From an uncultured Methylobacter sp. (GTDB lineage Bacteria > Pseudomonadota > Gammaproteobacteria > Methylococcales > Methylomonadaceae), in assembly GCA_903831545.1 (NCBI GenBank), contig CAIKYI010000537.1:1-11076 (forward strand): a stretch of DNA of 11,076 bases, written 5' to 3'. The position numbers and the translations under genes were made by a program. Positions 5,708-11,076 of this stretch are shown one piece after another (the stretch's first letter is position 1; every line of letters begins with the position of its first letter). The notes beneath the pieces are model-generated. The model saw only the letters and a program-made list of their open reading frames with translations. It had not been told where the DNA came from and made no database searches.

Positions 5708-7393
5708 ATGCGTGAACCATCCCTGGCCGGGTTACCGAAGTCTGGTTTAGCCGGTTTAAAAGAAAATTGGCGTAGCGATTTGCTCTCCGGTTTTCTGGTT
5801 TTTCTGATAGCCTTACCGTTGTGCCTGGGTATATCGATGGCGTCCGGTTTTCCGCCATCGGCCGGTATTATCACGGAAATTATCGGCGGGATGCTGGTGT
5901 CGCGGATTAATGGTTCTTATATAACCATCAATGGGCCGGCGGCGGGACTGATCGTTGTGGTACTCAGTGCCGTGCAGGACTTGGGTGAAGGCGATGCCAT
6001 GGCGGGCTATCGCTATGCTTTGGCGGCTATTGTTGTTGCCAGCGTCATACAAATTTTAATGGGTTTTTTTAAGGCGGGTCGACTTAGTTCATTTTTTCCT
6101 GCATCAGTGATACATGGTATGTTGGCGGCTATCGGCATTATTATCATGGCCAAACAAATTCATGTCATGCTGGGTGCGGCGCCAGAGAAAGGCAGTAGTC
6201 TGTTTTCGACGATTGCTCAAATCCCGCACAGTGTGCTTAATCCTAATTATGAAATTGCCATTATTGGTATTACCGGACTGTTGATACTTATTAGCTGGTC
6301 AATGGTTAAAAATCCGTTGTTAAAAATGATTCCGGCGCCACTGCTTGTGGTGTTGGCTGGTATCGGTTTTGCGCGTTATTTTGATCTGAATCATGAGCAT
6401 ATGTATTTGTTTCTGCCCGATGCGAGTTTTTTAACGCATCATGAAGAAACCATCGGACCGAAATTCTTGGTTGCGATTTCCGAAGACTTTATGTCCGGTT
6501 TTTATTTTCCCGATTTTACAAAAATGGCTTCCCTGGAGTTCTGGGAAGCGGTCGTTAGCATTAGTCTGGTCGGTAGTCTTGAAAGTTTACTCAGCACCAT
6601 GGCAGTCGATAAACTGGATCCGTATAAACGCCATTCTAACCTTGATCGTGATCTGGCTGCGGTAGGAGCGGGAAATTTGTTGGCAGGATTAATTGGCGGT
6701 TTGCCGATGATAGCCGAGATTGTGCGGAGTTCGGCTAACGTAAACAATGGGGCGAAAACCCAGTGGGCCAACTTTTTTCATGGCACGTTATTACTGTTAT
6801 TTGTGGTATTGTTTCCTAGGCTGATTCATAGTATTCCTCTGGCGGCATTGGCTTCATTGCTGGTATTTACCGGTTTTCGCCTGGCGTCCCCCAAATCTTT
6901 CGCCTCAGTTTTACTGATCGGTAAAGAACAGCTGTTTATGTTTGTTGTAACCATTATCGGGGTGTTGGCGACTGATTTATTGATTGGTGTGGGTATTGGC
7001 ATCATAACCAAGTTCGCGATTCATATGTTGCGTGGAGTCAGGCCAAATAATCTGTTTAAGATTCATTTTGTTATTGAACCCAAAAACGCCGATTCTGTTG
7101 TAGTTTCGATAGTGGGGTCGGCTCTTTTTTCAAACTTCATGTCTTTGAAGACTGCCCTGGCTAATCTGGAAAATGGCAGGACGGTTATATTTCAATTGAA
7201 CAATGCCTATCTGATCGACCATACCGTTATGGAATTTATTCATGATTTTCAGCATAACTATGAAAGCCACGGTGGTAAATGCCAGTTTTTTGGCATGGAG
7301 TATCATGATACTTTTTCCTCACATCCTTTAGCCGTGCGTAGAATGCGACGGGACAATATGAGTCGTCGTAAAAGCGATCATTACGGGGTGTGA
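5708..7393 (+). CDS. SulP-family inorganic anion transporter with STAS domain (bicarbonate transporter candidate)
   Basis: A 561-residue inner-membrane transporter of the SLC26/SulP family. A cytoplasmic N-terminus with NWRSDLLSGFLVFLIALPLCLGIS (about 20-43) opens the membrane domain. It continues with GFPPSAGIITEIIGGMLVS and the ITINGPAAGLIVVV segment, typical substrate-site elements of the family. Residues ~285-323 carry the diagnostic SLESLLSTMAVDKLDPYKRHSNLDRDL stretch. About ten or more hydrophobic segments run to ~residue 440, then a STAS domain (about 455-535) and a basic tail. The family moves sulfate, bicarbonate and other anions. Close bacterial relatives with this sequence style are often proposed to be Na+- or H+-coupled bicarbonate importers, but substrate cannot be read from sequence. 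GAGG at 5697-5700 supports the start. It lies upstream of a Hyf-type membrane module, 260 bases away, so a link to inorganic carbon or ion-gradient use is possible but not shown. Confidence 0.92.
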   Translation: MREPSLAGLPKSGLAGLKENWRSDLLSGFLVFLIALPLCLGISMASGFPPSAGIITEIIGGMLVSRINGSYITINGPAAGLIVVVLSAVQDLGEGDAMAGYRYALAAIVVASVIQILMGFFKAGRLSSFFPASVIHGMLAAIGIIIMAKQIHVMLGAAPEKGSSLFSTIAQIPHSVLNPNYEIAIIGITGLLILISWSMVKNPLLKMIPAPLLVVLAGIGFARYFDLNHEHMYLFLPDASFLTHHEETIGPKFLVAISEDFMSGFYFPDFTKMASLEFWEAVVSISLVGSLESLLSTMAVDKLDPYKRHSNLDRDLAAVGAGNLLAGLIGGLPMIAEIVRSSANVNNGAKTQWANFFHGTLLLLFVVLFPRLIHSIPLAALASLLVFTGFRLASPKSFASVLLIGKEQLFMFVVTIIGVLATDLLIGVGIGIITKFAIHMLRGVRPNNLFKIHFVIEPKNADSVVVSIVGSALFSNFMSLKTALANLENGRTVIFQLNNAYLIDHTVMEFIHDFQHNYESHGGKCQFFGMEYHDTFSSHPLAVRRMRRDNMSRRKSDHYGV

Positions 7394-7490
7394 GTTTTAA
7401 AAGTCTTAACAACTTTTCACTACCAAGACATGGGATTAAGCGCACTTCGATTTTGGGGTGAATAAATCACTTTTAATTGGTAAACATAGC

Positions 7491-7510
7491 TCCCTTTGAA
7501 AAAGACGGGT
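7491..7510. repeat. Second copy of REP-like repeat core (inverse orientation)
   Basis: The 11-nt core CTTTGAAAAAG at 7494-7504 is the exact reverse complement of 4-14, and both copies have C and G runs on their flanks. Here the flanking stem is less complete. It lies in the gap between the SulP gene and hyfB. Two copies in 11 kb suggest a dispersed intergenic repeat family. Confidence 0.45.
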
Positions 7511-7581
7511 TGCAACGGATAAGTTCCACCTGCCCCTGCTTTCCAACGAAGAATAAGCAACAGTACACTTACTTTAATCGC

Positions 7582-7601
7582 CATGTTTCTGGGTAAACAT
7601 G
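7582..7601. promoter_or_regulatory. Inverted repeat upstream of hyfB (possible operator)
   Basis: CATGTTT (7582-7588) and AAACATG (7595-7601) are perfect reverse complements with a 6-nt centre. The right half is part of GGTAAACAT-GCTC, which also occurs with one extra base at 7479-7492. The site ends about 50 bases before the hyfB start, where a regulator could bind. No promoter hexamers were convincingly placed. Confidence 0.35.
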
Positions 7602-7653
7602 CTCAGAAGCGGGTGATATTAAAGTTTACACAATATGTTTGAGTGAGAATTTT

Positions 7654-9780
7654 ATGATCCTTGTATTAGCTTATGGCGCTGTTCTTCTGAGCTTTGCTTC
7701 AGGTCTGCTGGCTTTGCTGATGAATCAGCGCCAGGCTGCACTGGAGTTTAGCCAGTTCATTAACGAAAAATTTCCTGGCGGCAATCAATGCTGTAGAGCT
7801 TTGCTGGCTAACTGTCTGGAAGAAAAGAAGTTCCCTGACAGGTTGCGAAAAGCGGTGTTTGTCTTGCTGGGGTTGTCCGGTGTTTTTGCGACCTTAGCCG
7901 GGTTAAGCGTGTTGCTCAGTCAACAAGTTGTCACCGATCAGCTGGGCCTGGGCTTACCATGGTTGCCCTGGCATGTGCGCTTTGACTGTCTGTCCGGTTT
8001 TTTCTTTTTAATAATCGGCATTGCGGTCAGTGCGGTCAGTCTTTACGGGCCGGGCTATGTCAATAGTTATAATGATAGCCAGCATCCTTTTGCGGTTCTG
8101 GGGTTGTTTACGGGGCTTTTCGTTGCCGGAATGTTGCTGGTGCTGTTGGCCGATGACGCGTTCTTTTTTATGATCGCCTGGGAATTGATGTCGGTTGCCA
8201 GTTATTTTCTGGTGGCGTTTCAGCATGAGAATTCAGCCAATCGTCGGGCCGCATTTATTTATTTATTGATGGCCGAAGTGGGCGCTTTAGCCATTATTCT
8301 GGGTTTTGGTGTCCTGGCCAGTTTTAGCAATGGTTTTACTTTTGATGCGCTGCGCGAGGCGCATTTATCATCAACCTGGGCCAGTATCGCCTTTATGTTG
8401 GCGCTTTTGGGTTTTGGCATGAAAGCCGGGATTGTTCCCGTGCATGTCTGGTTACCTGAAGCGCACCCTGTCGCACCCTCGCATATTTCTGCCTTGATGA
8501 GCGGCGTGATGCTTAAGGTCGCGCTCTATGGACTGATTCGTTTTTGTTTTGATTTGCTTGGCGATGTTCAGTGGCAGTGGGGCGTGGTGTTGTTGATACT
8601 GGGTACAGTTTCGGCGTTGGGCGGTATTTTGTACGCGATGATGCAAGCCAATTTAAAGCGCCTGCTGGCTTACAGTTCGGTAGAAAATATCGGTATCATT
8701 TTTATGGTGCTGGGTCTGTCGATGATTTTTATGGCCAACGGTCATCCTAAATTGGCTGCGTTGGGTTTGTTGGCGGCGTTGCTTCATGCGTTTAATCATG
8801 CCTTGTTCAAGAACTTGTTATTTCTGGGGGCTGGTATTCTTCATCATCAAACCCATCAGTTAAATATCGATATGATGGGTGGCCTGATAAAAAAAATGCC
8901 TAAAACCAGTGTGTTGTTTTTGATCGGTTGTATGAGTATCTCTTCCTTGCCGTTGTTTAACGGTTTTGTTTCCGAATGGCTGGCTTTTCAGACTGCCTTG
9001 CAGGTCGATGTGCTGGATAATGGTGTGTTGCGCAGTTTGATACCGGTTGCGGCAGCCGCTTTAGCCTTGACCGCAGCGTTGGCGGCCGCCTGTTTTGTTA
9101 AAGTTTATGGCATGATCTTTTTGGGACAGTCCCGTTCGCATTATTGCGATAAAGCGCATGAGATTCAGGATAAAGGCATGCTGGCAGGCTCTGCGCTGCT
9201 GGCAGCTTTATGTTTTGTTTTTGGCGTTTTTCCCGGATTGATCATCAGTCTGATCAATAATGTTGCCGGACAGTTATTGGGCGAAACCTTGCCCAATGAA
9301 GGCGCTTTAGGCTGGTTGTGGCTGGCACCGGTTTCAAGTGCTCAGGCTTCTTATGCGCCGCCTCTGGTATTGATTGGTGCGTTGCTTGCAGCCGGTATTT
9401 GTTTTTGGTTTTTACGACGCAATCCTTCAACAGTGATGCGTCGGGCAGAAACCTGGGATTGCGGTTATGGTGGATTAACGCCGAAGATGCAATACAGTTG
9501 CAGTGCCTTTACCATGCCTTTTCGCAGGATTTTCAGTAAAGTCTGGATTATTGACGAACAAATAAAAAAAGACATGCAAGGCGCCATGAATCAGGATGTT
9601 GCAGCGGTGCATTATCATCTTGAAGTGAGTGATCATACCTGGCCGCTTTTATATCAACCGATTGAACGCGCTGTAAATCTTACCGCAGCCACGGTAGGAC
9701 GAATTCAAACAGGGAATATCCGAACCTATCTGGGTTACTCGTTTGCGACTTTAATACTTATGTTATGGGTGATCAGCTGA
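7654..9780 (+). CDS. hyfB: Hydrogenase-4 component B-like proton-translocating subunit
   Basis: A 708-residue inner-membrane protein of the Mrp/NuoL/HyfB antiporter-like family, the ion-pumping arm of group 4 hydrogenase and formate hydrogenlyase-type complexes. Conserved charged residues sit in membrane helices: Glu177 (AWELMSVASYF), Lys257 (GFGMKAGIVPVHVWLPEAHPVAPSHIS segment), Lys288 (SGVMLKVALYG), Lys386 with nearby His (HAFNHALFKNLLF) and Glu441 (FVSEWLAFQ). The C-terminus from ~599 (ETWDCGYGGLTPKMQYS, then SAFTMPFRRIF) is the HyfB-specific extension, distinguishing it from NuoL and DabB. Between the first two helices there is an unusual soluble stretch of ~45 residues with paired cysteines (about 22-68). 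The ATG at 7654 is preferred, with GAGTGAG at 7641-7647 as a weak binding site; a TTG at 7639 would add five residues. The stop shares one base with the hyfC start. Catalytic hydrogenase subunits are not in the window, so the complex's redox partner is unknown. Confidence 0.92.
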   Translation: MILVLAYGAVLLSFASGLLALLMNQRQAALEFSQFINEKFPGGNQCCRALLANCLEEKKFPDRLRKAVFVLLGLSGVFATLAGLSVLLSQQVVTDQLGLGLPWLPWHVRFDCLSGFFFLIIGIAVSAVSLYGPGYVNSYNDSQHPFAVLGLFTGLFVAGMLLVLLADDAFFFMIAWELMSVASYFLVAFQHENSANRRAAFIYLLMAEVGALAIILGFGVLASFSNGFTFDALREAHLSSTWASIAFMLALLGFGMKAGIVPVHVWLPEAHPVAPSHISALMSGVMLKVALYGLIRFCFDLLGDVQWQWGVVLLILGTVSALGGILYAMMQANLKRLLAYSSVENIGIIFMVLGLSMIFMANGHPKLAALGLLAALLHAFNHALFKNLLFLGAGILHHQTHQLNIDMMGGLIKKMPKTSVLFLIGCMSISSLPLFNGFVSEWLAFQTALQVDVLDNGVLRSLIPVAAAALALTAALAAACFVKVYGMIFLGQSRSHYCDKAHEIQDKGMLAGSALLAALCFVFGVFPGLIISLINNVAGQLLGETLPNEGALGWLWLAPVSSAQASYAPPLVLIGALLAAGICFWFLRRNPSTVMRRAETWDCGYGGLTPKMQYSCSAFTMPFRRIFSKVWIIDEQIKKDMQGAMNQDVAAVHYHLEVSDHTWPLLYQPIERAVNLTAATVGRIQTGNIRTYLGYSFATLILMLWVIS

Positions 9781-10724
9781 TGAACTGGTTAATAGCAATT
9801 TTACAAACCGCCTTGTTTGTTGCCCTGGCACCTTTACTCGCGGGCTGGCTTAAATGGTGCAAGTGTTATTTACAAAACCGCAGAGCGCCTTCTCTTTTGC
9901 AGCCTTACCGGGACTTGCTTAAATTAACCAATAAACAGCCGGTGGTTGCCGAGCAGGCGTCCTGGATTTTTTTGATTGCGCCTTACATTATATTCTCTGC
10001 TACGGTGCTGGCTGCGACCGTCGTGCCTTTTATCGCTGTTGATTTACCGACCTCGGCAAGCGCCGATGTAATTGTGCTGGTGGGTTTTTTTGCGTTTGCC
10101 CGGTTTTTTCTGGCGCTGGCAGGCTTGGACATAGGTACTGCTTTTGGCGGCATGGGTTCGTCACGGGAAATGACCATTTCCTCTCTGGCGGAACCTGCGA
10201 TGTTAATGGCTATTTTCACTCTGACCATGACCGCCTCGACAACCAATTTATCGTTTGCCATAACTCATGTGTTGAACGAAGGGTTGGTATTACGACCTTC
10301 GTTTGTGTTTGCCTTGTCGGCACTGGTTCTGGTGGCTATCGCAGAAACCGGGCGCATACCGGTGGATAATCCTGCGACGCATTTGGAGTTGACCATGATT
10401 CATGAAGCGATGATTCTCGAATACAGTGGGCGGCATTTAGCGTTGATTGAATGGGCAAGTCAATTAAAACTGATGCTGTATGGCGTACTGATAGCCAATA
10501 TCTTTTTCCCCTGGGGAATTGCCGAAGCCTTTAGTGCAGAAGCGCTGGGATATGGGGTTTTGGCAATTGTCGGCAAGCTTGCCATACTTGCTGTTTTTTT
10601 GGCGATTGCGGAAACGCTGGTGGCAAAAATGCGCTTGTTTCGGGTGCAGGAATATTTAAGTTTTGCTTATTTGTTAGGTTTGCTGGGTATGTTGAGCCAT
10701 ATCATTCTGGAGGCATCGAGATGA
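9780..10724 (+). CDS. hyfC: Hydrogenase-4 component C-like (NuoH-type) membrane subunit
   Basis: A 314-residue inner-membrane protein of the NuoH/HyfC/HycD family, which connects the pumping subunit to the catalytic arm of hydrogenase-4-like complexes. Family landmarks are clear. The N-terminal helix is followed by NRRAPSLLQPYRDLLKLTNK (33-52), and FGGMGSSREMTISSLAEPAML (122-142) is present. AETGRIPVDNPATHLELTMIHEA (188-210) holds the conserved acidic residues at the subunit interface, followed by MILEYSGRHLALIEWASQLK. Length is usual for the family. The ATG at 9780 overlaps the hyfB stop by one base, with GGTGAT upstream as binding site; an in-frame ATG at 9765 would add five residues and overlap hyfB more. 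The stop overlaps the outer edge of an inverted repeat. The expected next genes of such clusters (hyfE, hyfF, hyfG, hyfI) are not seen intact here. Confidence 0.93.
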   Translation: MNWLIAILQTALFVALAPLLAGWLKWCKCYLQNRRAPSLLQPYRDLLKLTNKQPVVAEQASWIFLIAPYIIFSATVLAATVVPFIAVDLPTSASADVIVLVGFFAFARFFLALAGLDIGTAFGGMGSSREMTISSLAEPAMLMAIFTLTMTASTTNLSFAITHVLNEGLVLRPSFVFALSALVLVAIAETGRIPVDNPATHLELTMIHEAMILEYSGRHLALIEWASQLKLMLYGVLIANIFFPWGIAEAFSAEALGYGVLAIVGKLAILAVFLAIAETLVAKMRLFRVQEYLSFAYLLGLLGMLSHIILEASR

Positions 10725-10799
10725 GGACGGATCAAGGTTCAAGGCAAAAACCGCGCATTGTATTTCTCTCATCCTTGCACCTTTAACCTTGGACCTCAT
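10721..10799. repeat. Imperfect inverted repeat between hyfC and the next frame
   Basis: ATGAGG (10721-10726) pairs with CCTCAT (10794-10799). Further in, CAAGGTT (10733-10739) pairs with AACCTTG (10785-10791), and AAGG (10741-10744) with CCTT (10773-10776). The arms are broken by small bulges around a central ~28-nt loop. The repeated AAGGTT/CCTTG units resemble dispersed intergenic elements. It starts inside the hyfC stop, spacing the following frame 77 bases away in an otherwise tightly packed operon. It may be an inserted repeat. Confidence 0.55.
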
Positions 10800-10801
10800 A
10801 C

Positions 10802-11076
10802 ATGAACATTGAACAACTGGATTTTTATAATCAGGCCATTTTATCAATGGCTGCCTTGGTAGGACTTACCTCGTTTCTGATGTATGTACTTATGAATACA
10901 TTTGGTATTGGATTTGACGTTGACATTAGTAATGATCGAATAGTTGAAGGATTTAATGCCGGTGAATTCAATTTTAAACCAGTCCCTAGTTTTACACCCG
11001 TTCCTGGTTTTACACCTTGGCCAAAGGATCTGATTCGGCGCTTCAACATTTATCAAAAAACAATAAATGAAAACAA
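10802..11076 (+). CDS. Unrecognised membrane-anchored protein, partial (possibly an altered hyfE)
   Basis: An open frame from an ATG at 10802 to the window end, at least 91 residues, with no stop reached. Residues ~12-35 form one hydrophobic segment (AILSMAALVGLTSFLMYVLMNTFG). The rest to the edge is hydrophilic. It includes three six-residue units, FKPVPS, FTPVPG and FTPWPK (residues 58-75; DNA 10973-11026). HyfE, which would be expected after hyfC, has several membrane helices in a row, so the part after residue ~35 does not fit it. The first 120 bases are about 35-38% G+C by hand count, against about 50% in a sampled 60-base stretch of hyfC. No good ribosome binding site precedes it. It may be an unrelated inserted gene, a hyfE interrupted after its first helix, or a lineage-specific protein; I do not recognise it. 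Confidence 0.4.
   Translation, partial: MNIEQLDFYNQAILSMAALVGLTSFLMYVLMNTFGIGFDVDISNDRIVEGFNAGEFNFKPVPSFTPVPGFTPWPKDLIRRFNIYQKTINEN

Noticed and set aside
5632..5874. Minus-strand open frames around the SulP start
   Set aside because: They are shadows of the well-supported SulP gene, with no binding site or protein family resemblance.
7654..9780. Assigning this gene as DabB of a DAB inorganic carbon pump because it follows a SulP gene
   Set aside because: The C-terminal ETWDCGYGG extension and the overlapping hyfC neighbour fit HyfB, and no DUF2309 (DabA) gene is present.
10721..10786. A 21-residue frame overlapping the hyfC stop by ATGA
   Set aside because: It runs through both arms of the inverted repeat, has no hydrophobic or domain features, and its overlap is explained by the repeat starting with ATGAGG.

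Overview
The window reads as part of the chromosome of a Gram-negative bacterium, most likely a gammaproteobacterial methanotroph of the Methylococcales type. This is inference: several secreted proteins carry VPLPA/VPVPA-type C-terminal sorting tails, which are abundant in that group, and they occur beside a SulP anion transporter and a hydrogenase-4-like (Hyf) membrane module. No taxonomic marker gene is present. All convincing genes are on the + strand.

Region 1 (1-5124) looks like one secretion/surface operon. A short non-coding leader holds a repeat-like palindrome (1-20) and a perfect 23-bp inverted repeat (87-148). Five closely spaced genes follow: three paralogous secreted proteins with VPxPx-CTERM tails, an Asp-box beta-propeller protein ending in DxNxN-type calcium motifs and a two-repeat dockerin-like domain, and a cohesin-like protein with its own sorting tail. 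The propeller protein lacks a sorting tail but ends in the dockerin-like domain, while the next gene supplies a cohesin-like domain with an anchor. This suggests a two-component surface-display pair, the most interesting observation in the window.

Region 2 (5125-5707) is 583 bp with no convincing gene. It contains short hairpins and, just before the next gene, a candidate sigma-54 (-24/-12) promoter.

Region 3 (5708-7393) is a SulP-family anion transporter with a C-terminal STAS domain, resembling the bacterial members proposed to carry bicarbonate. A 260-bp gap follows, with a second copy of the repeat core seen at the left edge and a hairpin just before the next gene.

Region 4 (7654-10724) holds hyfB and hyfC, a proton-pumping-type antiporter-like subunit and a NuoH-like subunit of a group 4 hydrogenase/formate-hydrogenlyase-type complex, with overlapping stop and start codons. 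No catalytic hydrogenase subunit lies within the window.

Region 5 (10721-11076) starts with an imperfect inverted repeat directly at the end of hyfC. It is followed by an AT-rich open reading frame that runs off the window where hyfE would be expected. The first ~34 residues could be the start of a membrane protein, but the rest, with a threefold F-x-P-x-P hexapeptide repeat, does not look like HyfE.
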